This document shows, one piece after another, positions 32,886-41,376 of a stretch of DNA of 64,000 nucleotides. The notes beneath the pieces were generated by a model. That model saw nothing but the letters and a program-made list of their open reading frames with translations. It had not been told where the DNA came from and did not search any database. The stretch's first letter is position 1; every line of letters starts with the position of its first letter. The position numbers and the translations under genes were made by a program. Source of the stretch: PALSA-600 sp963842335 (GTDB taxonomy: Bacteria > Actinomycetota > Thermoleophilia > Gaiellales > Gaiellaceae); NCBI GenBank assembly GCA_963842335.1, contig CAWJGF010000011.1:224948-288947 (forward strand). Reading direction: 5' to 3'.

Positions 32886-33276
32886 TCCAGCCGAGGCTAA
32901 CAGCGCCCTCTCCGAGGTGCGCCCCGTCGCCGAACGACTCGTGGCAGTGCGCGAGCGGATGCGCGAGCTCGAGCGTTCGCAGGGCGAGCTCGCGACGGCG
33001 ATCGACGGGAACGGCGGCGGATATGCGGCGAGCGACCTCAGCGCCGCGGCGGTTGAGCTCAGCGGCCTCGCGGACGCTGCGATCGCCTGTGTCGAGAAGC
33101 TCGAGGAGCTCGGCGTGCGCGTCAAGGACCTCGATCTCGGCCTCCTCGACTTCCCTGCGCGGCGCGACGGGCTCGAGGTTGAGCTCTGCTGGCACGTCGG
33201 TGAGGAGGCAGTTCAGTACTGGCACGGCCTCGGCGAGGGGTACGCGGGCCGGAAACCGATCGACTGGGGCGAATAG
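32869..33276 (+). CDS. DUF2203 family protein
   Basis: 135-residue soluble protein of unknown function. It begins PVTFTPAEANSALSEVRPVA, has a coiled-coil stretch (ERLVAVRERMRELERSQGEL), and a conserved C-terminus VELCWHVGEEAVQYWHGLG. That is the DUF2203 signature. Start is GTG 32869 or 32875; TACGAT lies 11 nt upstream. It runs 7 nt ahead of the mscS gene, so both may be in one operon. Confidence 0.8.
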   Translation: MPVTFTPAEANSALSEVRPVAERLVAVRERMRELERSQGELATAIDGNGGGYAASDLSAAAVELSGLADAAIACVEKLEELGVRVKDLDLGLLDFPARRDGLEVELCWHVGEEAVQYWHGLGEGYAGRKPIDWGE

Positions 33277-33283
33277 GTCCCCG

Positions 33284-33994
33284 ATGTCGACAGCCTGGGA
33301 ACACGCGCTGATCGCCCTCGCGGTGCTCGTCGTCGCATTCTTCGTGGCGAAGCTCGTCGACGCGCGCATGTTGCGGCGCGACCTCGCACCCGAGGCGGCG
33401 ACGCGCTACCGCGTGCTCCGGCGCACGATCTTCGCGACGATCGTCTTCATCGGGGTCATGTCCGCGTTGCTCGTGATCCCCCAGGTGCGAGCGGTGGCAG
33501 GCGCGATCCTCGCCTCGTCGGCTGTGCTGGGCCTCGTGATCGGCTTCGCGAGCCAGCGCACGATCGGCAACTTCGTCGCCGGGATCCTGATCGCGTTCAG
33601 TCAGCCGCTTCGGCTCGGCGACCAGGTCGAGGTGGCCGGCGTGAAAGGTGTCGTCGAGGAGATCGGTCTCACCTACACGTGGATCCGCACCCGCGACAAC
33701 GACCGGCTTGTCGTGCCGAACGAGAAGCTGGCGTCGGACACGATCCGCAATTCGACGATCCGCAGCCCGTTGACACTCGTCGAGGTGACCGTGCAGGTGC
33801 CGGCGAGCGCCGATCTTCGCCACGTGGTCAAGTCAATGCAGTCCGACGGGGAAGAGGTGTACGTCAGCGGCCTGGCGGAGGACAAGGCGAGCATCGTCGT
33901 CCGCACGTGGGTCCCGGGCGAAGCCGTCGCCGAGCGGGCGGAGAGCGATCTGCGGATCTCGCTCGCCGCACGGCTGAACGAGCTCGACCTGTGA
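33284..33994 (+). CDS. MscS-family mechanosensitive channel
   Basis: 236 residues with two to three N-terminal TM helices (ALIALAVLVVAFFVAKL at 8-24, FATIVFIGVMSALLVI, then the pore-lining AGAILASSAVLGLVIGFASQ). The beta domain follows (PLRLGDQVEVAGVKGVVEEI, TYTWIRTRDNDRLVVPNEK). The C-terminal domain is short. It gates in response to membrane tension, releasing solutes on osmotic downshift. The ATG at 33284 removes a long shadow reading. It fits with trehalose genes elsewhere in the window as osmotic-stress functions. Confidence 0.9.
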   Translation: MSTAWEHALIALAVLVVAFFVAKLVDARMLRRDLAPEAATRYRVLRRTIFATIVFIGVMSALLVIPQVRAVAGAILASSAVLGLVIGFASQRTIGNFVAGILIAFSQPLRLGDQVEVAGVKGVVEEIGLTYTWIRTRDNDRLVVPNEKLASDTIRNSTIRSPLTLVEVTVQVPASADLRHVVKSMQSDGEEVYVSGLAEDKASIVVRTWVPGEAVAERAESDLRISLAARLNELDL

Positions 33995-34027
33995 GCCCGC
34001 CAGCGGCCCCGACGACCACGCCGGCTC

Positions 34028-35188
34028 CTGATCAGTAACCGCAAGCCCCTCCTCGCCGGCGCCCTGACCCTGACGCTCGTGGTGGCGTGCGTCGTCGTCG
34101 CGTGGCTTCCCCACTCGCCGCTCGGTGTGACCAACGGCGGCCGCGCGCACGGCCATGATGAGCTCGGCGTTCTCTTCGCAAGCCTGCTCGCCGCTGCGTT
34201 CGTCTGCTACCTCGCTGGGCTCCTCCTCGTCCGTCGCGGCGCACAGTTCCGGCTCGTGTTCGCACTGGCGTGCGCGATCCAACTCGCGCCGCTCGCGGCG
34301 CCGCTTCTGATCTCGAGCGACGCGTGGACGTACTGGAGCTATGCCCGCCTGCACGACCCATACCGGCAGACCCCCTCCGACGATCCACTCTCGGCCCCCC
34401 ACGCCGGCGCGGCGTATCTGCACACCACGTCCGTCTACGGGCCGGCGTTCAGCCTCGCGGCGAAGCCGACGACGCTCGTGCACTCCCCCGACGCCGTTGC
34501 CTGGATCTTCAAGACGGTGGCCGCGCTCGCCGTGCTCGCAGCCACGTGGCTCGTCGCGCGACGACGTGCGTTTGCGGCTGCACTCGTCGGCTGGAACCCG
34601 ATCGTCGCGGTGCATTTCGGCGGCGGCGGCCACAACGACGCACTGATGGTCGCGCTCCTCGCCGCGGCGTTGGCACTCGGCGAGGCCGGCCGCGTCCAGT
34701 GGGCCGGTGCAGCATGGTCGCTGGGGGTGCTCGTGAAGTGGGTGCCACTGGTTGTGCTGCCCTTGCGCGCTCTGGAGGCGCGCGCAACCGGTCGCCGGGT
34801 CGGCCACTGGGGATTCGCGCTCACGACTGTCGCCACGCTTGGCGTCGCCACGATCCTCTGGCGATTGCACTGGCTGCACGCGCTCGCGCCGCTCGCCCAC
34901 GACGCCGCGCGCGAGACCGCGTACGCATTGCCACATCGCACGCATCTCTCGCCGTGGCTCTTCGTCGCCGCCTACGGGATCGCCTATGCGTGGCTGCTGC
35001 GTACGGCGCACCGCGGCCGCGCGCGGTCGGGGCTCGCGCTTGCACTGCTTCTGCTTGCGCTTCCGTACTTGGCCGCCTGGTATGTGCTCTGGCCCCTCGC
35101 ACTCTCCGCGCACGACGACGACCGCACCGCAATCGTCATTACGCTCGCGCTCTGCGCCTACCTCCTACCGCAACGCATTGCAATCTGA
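34028..35188 (+). CDS. GT-C-type polyprenyl-phosphate glycosyltransferase-like membrane protein
   Basis: About 386 residues with roughly ten TM helices. The first periplasmic loop carries SSDAWTYWSYARLHDPYRQ, with an acidic pair typical of GT-C/GT87 mannosyltransferases. PIVAVHFGGGGHNDALMVAL is another conserved loop. It probably transfers a sugar from a polyprenyl phosphate outside the membrane. The nearest standard start, GTG 34079, would cut into the first TM helix. An in-frame CTG at 34028 gives a full first helix (ISNRKPLLAGALTLTLVVAC), and a stop lies at 33992. I use CTG as provisional start. Confidence 0.75.
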   Translation: MISNRKPLLAGALTLTLVVACVVVAWLPHSPLGVTNGGRAHGHDELGVLFASLLAAAFVCYLAGLLLVRRGAQFRLVFALACAIQLAPLAAPLLISSDAWTYWSYARLHDPYRQTPSDDPLSAPHAGAAYLHTTSVYGPAFSLAAKPTTLVHSPDAVAWIFKTVAALAVLAATWLVARRRAFAAALVGWNPIVAVHFGGGGHNDALMVALLAAALALGEAGRVQWAGAAWSLGVLVKWVPLVVLPLRALEARATGRRVGHWGFALTTVATLGVATILWRLHWLHALAPLAHDAARETAYALPHRTHLSPWLFVAAYGIAYAWLLRTAHRGRARSGLALALLLLALPYLAAWYVLWPLALSAHDDDRTAIVITLALCAYLLPQRIAI

Positions 35189-35228
35189 ACTGCGCGATCT
35201 GAAAGCACTCGAATCACCGATCAACCGT

Positions 35229-36188
35229 CTACAGCACCGATTCGAGCAGCGCTCGCCAGCGCTCGCCGAGCACCCGGCGGGACGCTCGTTCGAGGTAGAC
35301 CTCGCGGCCACGGGCGGCGATGCGCGTGCGCAGCGGCTCGTCGCTCACCAGCCGCTGCAGCGCGGCGGCAAGCGCGGCCGGATCGCCGGGCGCAACGAGC
35401 AGTGCCGACTCGCCGTCGGTGAGCAGCTCGCGGGCGGCGTCGGTGTCCGCTGTCACGACGGGCGCTCCCGTCGCCAGCGCCTCGAAGACGACGGGCGGGA
35501 TTGCGCGCGACTCGCGGAAGCTCCCGAGGACGATCCCGGCGTGGGCGACGACGAGACCGAGCTCGTCGGGTGGGATCTGGTCCCGGCCGACGAGCCGAAG
35601 CGGAACGTCGGGAGCAAGGGCGGCTGCGTCCTCGACCACCTCCGACGAGGCGTCCGCGAACTGCAGAGCCGAGAACGGATAGGTCGGCGACCAGGTTTCC
35701 GAGAAGAGCTCCTCGTCGGCGCCGAGGAAGACGGCCTCGGTCCGGCGAGCGCCCATCCCGTGCAGATAGGCGGCCTCAGCCGACGTTCCGCAGACGACGA
35801 GATCGGGGAGACGCAGCGCGCGAAAGTCGACGGCGCGAAGCACGGTCGCTGCCATGGAGCGGTCGCGGAACCGGCGCCGCACGGTCACGAGCTCGTCCTC
35901 GAGCGAGAGAACGGCGTCGAACACGAGCGGCGCACGCCCCGCGACGCGACGCGCCCGAGGCACGTCAAAGTGCCCCGGGTAGCCGACGATCAGCACGTCG
36001 AAGTCGCGGCGTCTCGGCGCCAGCAAGCGCGTCTCGGCACCGAGCACGCTGAGCGTGCCGCGGGCACCGTTGCCCCGCACGGCTGCCTGCCGCTCGGCGA
36101 TCTCGACGCCGTTCGCCCGCAGGGCTGCGATTGCGTTCACGTTGCGCGGATGCGCGCGGTCGTACGTCCCGAAATAGAGCGCCCTCAC
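35229..36188 (-). CDS. Glycosyltransferase, GT4-like (GT-B fold)
   Basis: 319-residue protein. N-terminal Rossmann part has RALYFGTYDRAHPRN and DVLIVGYPGHFDVPRA. The C-terminal donor domain has RESRAIPPVVFEALATGAPV, the E-x7-E region of GT4 enzymes, and the TADTDAARELLTDGESALLV segment. Donor and acceptor are unknown. GTG 36188 overlaps the stop of the kinase gene as GTGA, suggesting coordinate expression. It is convergent with the membrane glycosyltransferase, 40 bp away. Confidence 0.85.
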   Translation of the reverse strand: MRALYFGTYDRAHPRNVNAIAALRANGVEIAERQAAVRGNGARGTLSVLGAETRLLAPRRRDFDVLIVGYPGHFDVPRARRVAGRAPLVFDAVLSLEDELVTVRRRFRDRSMAATVLRAVDFRALRLPDLVVCGTSAEAAYLHGMGARRTEAVFLGADEELFSETWSPTYPFSALQFADASSEVVEDAAALAPDVPLRLVGRDQIPPDELGLVVAHAGIVLGSFRESRAIPPVVFEALATGAPVVTADTDAARELLTDGESALLVAPGDPAALAAALQRLVSDEPLRTRIAARGREVYLERASRRVLGERWRALLESVL

Positions 36189-37519
36189 TGGCCCGCCGTC
36201 GTGGTCGGCGCGCCCGGAAGGGCGGGTGCCGTGGTCGTCGGGACCGTGTCGGTCGTCACCGGTGCAGTCGTGGTCGGGGGCACAACGGTCGTCGTCGGCG
36301 GAGCGACCGTCGTTGTCGGCGAGGTCGTCGGCGTCGTCGTCACCGGTGCGGTCGTGGTCGGGGCCGTCGTCTGCGCCGTGGTGGTCTGTGCGGTGGTCGT
36401 CGCGGGGGCCGTGGCGGTCTGTGCGGTGCTCGTGCCGGCCGTCGTCGTCTGCGCCGTGGTCACTGCGCTCGTGCTCGGGGTGAGGGTTGCGACCGTGGGC
36501 AGGCTCAAGCCCGGCAGCGGCGCGGTGTCGCCCGCATCCGAGTTGCCCCCGCTCAGCGCGAGCGCGAGCGCCACGCCGCCGGCGAGCAGCGCGGCCGCAG
36601 CGAGCGCGACGGCCAAGAGCGAGAGCCGCCGCCGCCGACGGCCGAGTCCGGCAGGGCCTGGCCTCACCACCTGAGTGGCTGCAGACGCGGCGTCGACCGG
36701 GGTGACGAGCATCGTTGCGTCTTCCTCCGCACGCCGAAGCTCGCGCAGTAACGCCGCCCCGTCCGCGGGCCGGTCGGCCGGTCGTTTCGCGAGCGCGGCC
36801 GTTGTGAGTGCCTCGAGCCGTGCAGGGGCGTCCGACCGGAAGTCGGCGAGGTGCGGCGGTGGGTCGTCGCGGTGCATGCGGACGACTTCCATCGCGTTCG
36901 GCGCGACGAACGGCAGCCTGCCGGTGAGCATCCGGAAGAGGATGACCCCAAACGAGTAGACGTCACTCGCGGGGCCTGCGGGTAGCCCGCCGGCCTGCTC
37001 CGGCGAGATGTAGGAGGCGGTGCCGAGCACGGTTCCCGCCTCGGTGAGCGTCCCGGAGGTTCCCATGCGCGCAATGCCGAAGTCCGCGATCTTCGCGCGC
37101 CCCTCGCTGTCGAAGAGCACGTTGGCCGGTTTCAGGTCGCGATGGACGAGCCCGCGACCATGCGCGTGCGCGAGCCCCGCCGCCATCTCGGTCGCGATCC
37201 GCGTCGTCTCGGCGTCCGCGAGCGGCTCTCCTCCCCGGAGCCGCTCCTCCAGCGACCCGTTCGGCAGGTACTCGAGCACCATGTAGGGCTTGCCGTCCGC
37301 CTCGCCGTAGTCGTAGAGCGAGCAAAGGTTCGGGTGCGAGAGCGATGCGGCCGCACGAGCCTCGCGCTCGAAGCGCGCCCGGTCGGCCGTCGGGGAGAGC
37401 AGCTTGACGGCGACGCGGCGACCGAGCTCGGAGTCCTCGGCAAGCCACACGGAGCTCATCGCCCCGCGTCCGAGTGGCTGGATCAGGCGGTACCGCCCTG
37501 CGATCTGCTCGTCGGTCAC
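36185..37519 (-). CDS. Transmembrane Ser/Thr protein kinase with Thr-rich extracellular tail
   Basis: 444 residues. The Hanks-type kinase domain (about 9-265) has GRGAMSSVWLAE (P-loop), VAVKLLS (Lys), HRDLKPANVLF, ADFGIAR and YISPEQAGG. A juxtamembrane linker and one TM helix (about 300-322, LLAVALAAAALLAGGVALAL) follow. The outside tail of about 120 residues is almost only Thr, Pro, Val and Ala, with no PASTA repeats. It may be glycosylated or act as a spacer. GATAAT lies 8 nt before the GTG. Substrates are not predictable. Confidence 0.92.
   Translation of the reverse strand: MTDEQIAGRYRLIQPLGRGAMSSVWLAEDSELGRRVAVKLLSPTADRARFEREARAAASLSHPNLCSLYDYGEADGKPYMVLEYLPNGSLEERLRGGEPLADAETTRIATEMAAGLAHAHGRGLVHRDLKPANVLFDSEGRAKIADFGIARMGTSGTLTEAGTVLGTASYISPEQAGGLPAGPASDVYSFGVILFRMLTGRLPFVAPNAMEVVRMHRDDPPPHLADFRSDAPARLEALTTAALAKRPADRPADGAALLRELRRAEEDATMLVTPVDAASAATQVVRPGPAGLGRRRRRLSLLAVALAAAALLAGGVALALALSGGNSDAGDTAPLPGLSLPTVATLTPSTSAVTTAQTTTAGTSTAQTATAPATTTAQTTTAQTTAPTTTAPVTTTPTTSPTTTVAPPTTTVVPPTTTAPVTTDTVPTTTAPALPGAPTTTAGQ
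36190..36480. repeat. Low-complexity Thr/Pro-coding repeat in kinase tail
   Basis: The 3' end of the kinase gene is an imprecise tandem repeat of short words (ACGACCACGG-type, reading TTTAPTTTA and similar). This codes the extracellular tail and is prone to length change. Confidence 0.7.
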
Positions 37520-37527
37520 GTCGGCTG

Positions 37528-37533
37528 ATTATC
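37528..37533 (-). promoter_or_regulatory. Candidate -10 (GATAAT) for leaderless kinase gene
   Basis: Minus-strand GATAAT ends 8 nt before the kinase GTG. It overlaps, on the other strand, a GATTAT 11 nt upstream of moeA, so the two divergent genes may share a promoter region of only 24 bp. Confidence 0.4.
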
Positions 37534-37543
37534 GTGATCGTCG

Positions 37544-38731
37544 GTGGCGGCTCTCCCGAGCATTGATCAAGCACTCGCACTCGTGCTCGCTCGGGTGCGC
37601 CCACTTGGTGCCGAAAGCATTCCGATCGGTGACGCAGCCGGCCGCGTGCTGGCCGAAGCCGCTCGTGCCGAGGTCGACCTGCCGCCGTTCGACAGTTCGG
37701 CGATGGACGGCTTCGCAGTGCGCGCGGCCGAGACCCCGGGGCCGCTGACGGTGGTGGGCCAGTCGGCTGCGGGCAGGCCCGCGCCGGAGGCGCTCGGGAC
37801 TGGCGAGGCGATCGCGATCTCCACCGGTGCCGTCGTCCCCGAGGGCGCCGACGCGATCGTGCCGGTCGAGCACGCCATGCTCGCGGGCAGTGAGGTCACG
37901 GTCGAGCGTGTTGGCCAAGGAGACAACAGACGGCTGCGAGGTGGCGATGCCCGCTCGGGCGATGTCGTCGTGCCCTCCGGCGTGCGTCTCGGTCCGCCGC
38001 AGATCGGCGCGCTCGCGGCGGTTGGTGTCGGCAGTGTGCGGTGCGGCCGCCGCCCGAGAGCGGCCGTGCTCGCGACCGGAACGGAGCTGCGCTCGCCGGG
38101 CGAGCCGCTCCGTCCCGGCGAGATCTACGAGTCGAACTCCCTGCTTCTGCGCGCTCAGCTCGAGTCTGCCGGCGCCGAGGTCGTCGTCCTCCAACCCGTT
38201 GCCGATGACATCGACGCGACGCGCGCGGCGCTCCTCACGGGTCTCGAAGCCGAGGTCTTGATCACGTCTGGCGGTGTCTCGGTCGGCGAGCACGACCTCG
38301 TGCGTGGCGCACTCGCAGACCTCGGCGTCGAGGAGGTCTTCTGGCGGGTCGCGGTGCGTCCTGGCAAGCCGGTCGCGTTCGGGACGCGCGGGGCGACACT
38401 CGTCTTCGGGCTGCCGGGCAACCCCGTGTCGGCGCTCGTCGGCTTCGAGCTCTTCGTGCGCCCGGCGATCCTCGCGCTGCAGGGAACGGCCGATCCGGGG
38501 CCGTTCTTTCTCCCCGGACGCCTCGCCTCGCCGCTGCGCTCGAGTGACGAGCGCGACGAGCTCGTTCGCGCGCGGACGCGGGTCGATCCGGCCGGGGTCG
38601 TGCTCGAGCCGCTCTCCGGTCAGGAGTCGCACATGATCGTCCACGCCTCCGCCGCCGATGCCCTGGTTCACGTGCCGTGCGGTCGCGGCGAACTGCCGCC
38701 CGGCACGCCGGTCATGTATCTCGCGGTCTAG
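37544..38731 (+). CDS. moeA: Molybdopterin molybdenumtransferase MoeA
   Basis: Inserts molybdate into adenylated molybdopterin. 395 residues. Domain motifs are PPFDSSAMDGFAVRA (about residue 48), ATGTELRSPGEPLRPGEIYE, the loop VLITSGGVSVGEHDLVRGAL and VFGLPGNPVSALVGFELFV, followed by the C-terminal domain. Start is GTG 37544. moaC and mog lie 9 kb further along. Its TAG shares the CTAG with the stop of the convergent peptidase gene. Confidence 0.95.
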   Translation: MAALPSIDQALALVLARVRPLGAESIPIGDAAGRVLAEAARAEVDLPPFDSSAMDGFAVRAAETPGPLTVVGQSAAGRPAPEALGTGEAIAISTGAVVPEGADAIVPVEHAMLAGSEVTVERVGQGDNRRLRGGDARSGDVVVPSGVRLGPPQIGALAAVGVGSVRCGRRPRAAVLATGTELRSPGEPLRPGEIYESNSLLLRAQLESAGAEVVVLQPVADDIDATRAALLTGLEAEVLITSGGVSVGEHDLVRGALADLGVEEVFWRVAVRPGKPVAFGTRGATLVFGLPGNPVSALVGFELFVRPAILALQGTADPGPFFLPGRLASPLRSSDERDELVRARTRVDPAGVVLEPLSGQESHMIVHASAADALVHVPCGRGELPPGTPVMYLAV

Positions 38732-40605
38732 GGCCCGACGGCGCGCCGCCGCTCGCCAGCGACGGTCCTGCGGGCACGCGTCGTGAGGACGACCGTGCGG
38801 ATCAGCTCCCGGAAGGGTCCGCGTGCGGGCCGCTCGCCCGCGGCGGGATACGGCGCATACCGCCCGGCGGCGGCGGCGGCGAGCTGGGCGGCGCAGGCGG
38901 TGGCCGCGAGTGCAATCGCCACGGCCGGCACGCGCACGTAGCCGAGCGACACCAGCTCGAGCAGGTACCACGGCGCGTCGAAGCCGAGCTTGTACCGGAT
39001 CGCGAGCGAGCCGACGAGGAGCAAAGGCCCGATGAGGCCGAGGAGAAAGAAGACCACCCGGGCGGGAGGCCGACCACTCCGAACCTGAGGCAGCCAGATC
39101 CACGCGTGCAGCGCCGGCAGGATGAAGAGCAGCGCGAAGGGGTTCGTTGCCAGGATAAGCAACGAGACGACGCAGAGTGCGAGCAACGCCGCGGTCTCGC
39201 CGGCGAGCCGCTCGTCCGCGCCGACCCGCCGCCGGGGGACGAGGCGCTGGCGCGCGATCAGCCAGGCCGTGAACGCAAGCGCAGCCAGGAGGCAGAGTGC
39301 GAGTACCGGCCAGTCGCCCGACGTGGCCGCCGCGGGGTTCGGCGGCCGGGGTGCTCCCTGGGGCCACGCGCCGAGCGCCGCGAAGAGGTAGAAGGCGAGG
39401 CCGACGAACAGCCAGAACGCCAACCGCGTCCGCAGGCTGCGGGCCGCGGGGAGGAGCGCGATGCGCCGCCGGCGGCAGTGGGCGAAGAGGTCGATCGCCA
39501 CCACGAACGCAGGTAGGAGGAGGGCGAAGAGCAGCAGCTCGAGCGCCCAGCCGCGGATGATGCGATCGCCGACCCAGACGAAACTCGTCGGTCCCTGCCC
39601 GAGGTCGAGGCCACCGTCGAGTGAGCCGAGGAGCTCCTGCGCGGAGCGACCGAGCGCCGCGAGCCGACCGGTGCGCAGGCCCGAGGCGCGGTCGGTGAAA
39701 GCTGCGGGCGGACGTTCACCCGCAGTCGTGAGCGTGACGGCGGGGATCCCTTGCGCCACGAACGGGCCCTGCTCGTAGGGCGTGTAGGGGAAGCCGAGGT
39801 CGATCAACTGGGCCAGGAACCCGGCCCGGCGGGCCCGGTCGCCCGACTGCTCGAGGATGCGTTTCGCGGCTGTCTCGACGAGTGTGGGCGCGGGCGAGCG
39901 CGGCGTGTCGCCCGCGATCACGAGCCGGGGCGGCCCCGGGCCGCCGATCGAGGTCAGGTTGACCGTCGCGACCACGTGGAACGGGGGGTGCTCCGCGAAT
40001 CGCGCCGCCCCGAGGCCGCCGAATGAGCCGGCGTCGGTCGAGAGGAAGACGATCGTGTGCGCCGGCCGCACCCGCTGGGAGGCGGGGCTGTTGGCCTGGC
40101 CGTAGCCGCGTGCGAGCTCGACGAGGGCCGCGGTGCCCGTCGCGTTGTCGCTCACGCCAGGCCCGGTGCCGAGGTCGTCCCGATGCGCCATCACGACGAT
40201 CGTGTCCGTCGACTGTCCCGCGGCGACCGCCCAGAGATTCTGCAGGCGCACGCGCCCGAGTCCCGGCACGCTCTGGCGCCAGGTGTCGGTCGTGACGGGC
40301 AAGCCGTACGGGCGCAGCGCGTCGCGGAACCAGTTGGCCGCACCGATCGAGCCGGCGCTGCCGGGGACGCGGTCGGGATAGAGCTTCGCGAAATCGATGG
40401 CGAGCGTCGCGGTTGCAGGCCCGTCGAAGTTCGGTGGCAAGAGCGGCGCCGGGAGCGGCGCCGGCCGGATGACGCTGAACGCGAGGATCAGCAGCGGCAG
40501 CGAGAGCACGAGAAAGGTGCTGCGGTAGAGGCGGCCGTTGACGGGGCGCTCGAGCGAGCCGCGCCGCCGCTCGCGGCGCCGCCCCGGGCGAGAGGTTGCC
40601 GTCAT
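38728..40605 (-). CDS. M28-family metallopeptidase with C-terminal membrane domain
   Basis: About 625 residues. One N-terminal TM helix follows a basic stretch (RSTFLVLSLPLLILAFSVI). The M28 domain has TIVVMAHRDDLGTGPGVSDN, giving metal-ligand His and Asp, then ATGTAALVELARGY and the Ser-rich region FLSTDAGSFGG. About eight TM helices form the C-terminal half. The peptidase faces outside. Asp in GAGFLA and others are less canonical, so activity is likely but not certain. TATAGC lies 7 nt before the ATG and TACTAT 10 nt before. Confidence 0.82.
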   Translation of the reverse strand: MTATSRPGRRRERRRGSLERPVNGRLYRSTFLVLSLPLLILAFSVIRPAPLPAPLLPPNFDGPATATLAIDFAKLYPDRVPGSAGSIGAANWFRDALRPYGLPVTTDTWRQSVPGLGRVRLQNLWAVAAGQSTDTIVVMAHRDDLGTGPGVSDNATGTAALVELARGYGQANSPASQRVRPAHTIVFLSTDAGSFGGLGAARFAEHPPFHVVATVNLTSIGGPGPPRLVIAGDTPRSPAPTLVETAAKRILEQSGDRARRAGFLAQLIDLGFPYTPYEQGPFVAQGIPAVTLTTAGERPPAAFTDRASGLRTGRLAALGRSAQELLGSLDGGLDLGQGPTSFVWVGDRIIRGWALELLLFALLLPAFVVAIDLFAHCRRRRIALLPAARSLRTRLAFWLFVGLAFYLFAALGAWPQGAPRPPNPAAATSGDWPVLALCLLAALAFTAWLIARQRLVPRRRVGADERLAGETAALLALCVVSLLILATNPFALLFILPALHAWIWLPQVRSGRPPARVVFFLLGLIGPLLLVGSLAIRYKLGFDAPWYLLELVSLGYVRVPAVAIALAATACAAQLAAAAAGRYAPYPAAGERPARGPFRELIRTVVLTTRARRTVAGERRRAVGP

Positions 40606-40612
40606 ACCGAGG

Positions 40613-40621
40613 GCTATAGTA
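40613..40621. promoter_or_regulatory. Overlapping divergent -10 elements (M28 peptidase / response regulator)
   Basis: Plus-strand TATAGT (40615-40620) fits a promoter for the response regulator, with a leader of about 48 nt. Minus-strand TACTAT (40621-40616) or TATAGC (40618-40613) would serve the peptidase. The sites share the same bases. Confidence 0.4.
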
Positions 40622-40674
40622 GGAGCCGGGGCCACAGCCGTCTGGAGACGAGCGTCTGCGGGCGCCGGAACGTC

Positions 40675-41376
40675 ATGCCCGACTCCTCCCCCACGATCCT
40701 GCTCGTCGACGACGAGGACTCCGTTCGCAAGGTGCTCGCGTTCCCGCTCGAGCGCGACGGTTACGTGGTCGTCCAGGCCGCCGACGGCGAGGAGGCCCTG
40801 GAGCGGTTCGCCGCCCAGCGAATCGACCTGGTCGTCCTCGACATCATGCTTCCGAAGCTCGACGGGCTCGAGGTCTGCAAACGGCTGCGCGCGACCTCGA
40901 GCGTGCCGATCATCATGCTGACCGCCCGCGACGACGAGCTCGACAAGGTGATCGGCCTCGAGCTCGGGGCGGACGACTACATCACGAAGCCCTTCTCGAT
41001 CCGCGAGTTTCGTTCCCGCGTCCGCGCGCTGCTGCGCCGCTCCCGGACGACTCCGGGGGCCGATGCCGACGCGGAGTTGATCGAGCACGACGAGCTCGTG
41101 ATCGACATTCCCCGTCGCCAGGTGCTGGCGCGCGGCGTCCCCGTTCAGCTCACGTATGTCGAATTCGAGCTTCTGCGCACGCTGGCGGCGACGCCGGGCC
41201 GCGTCTTCAGCCGCCGGATGCTGCTCGAGGCGCTGTGGAAAAGCGCCGACTACCGCGATCCGCGCACGATCGACGTCCACGTGCGGCATCTGCGCGAGAA
41301 GCTCGAGGCGGAGCCGCGGACGCCCGAGTACATCCTGACCGTGCGCGGCGTCGGCTACCGCTTCCGCGACCGGTGA
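40675..41376 (+). CDS. OmpR/PhoB-type response regulator
   Basis: 233 residues. The receiver domain (3-118) begins ILLVDDEDSVRKVLAFPLER, with phospho-acceptor Asp56 in VLDIMLP and the conserved Lys in ITKPFS. The winged-helix output domain (140-230) has LTYVEFELLRTLAATPGRVF and TIDVHVRHLREKLE. ATG 40675 removes an upstream shadow reading. The sensor kinase gene overlaps its stop as GTGA, forming a two-gene operon. The inducing signal is unknown. Confidence 0.94.
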   Translation: MPDSSPTILLVDDEDSVRKVLAFPLERDGYVVVQAADGEEALERFAAQRIDLVVLDIMLPKLDGLEVCKRLRATSSVPIIMLTARDDELDKVIGLELGADDYITKPFSIREFRSRVRALLRRSRTTPGADADAELIEHDELVIDIPRRQVLARGVPVQLTYVEFELLRTLAATPGRVFSRRMLLEALWKSADYRDPRTIDVHVRHLREKLEAEPRTPEYILTVRGVGYRFRDR

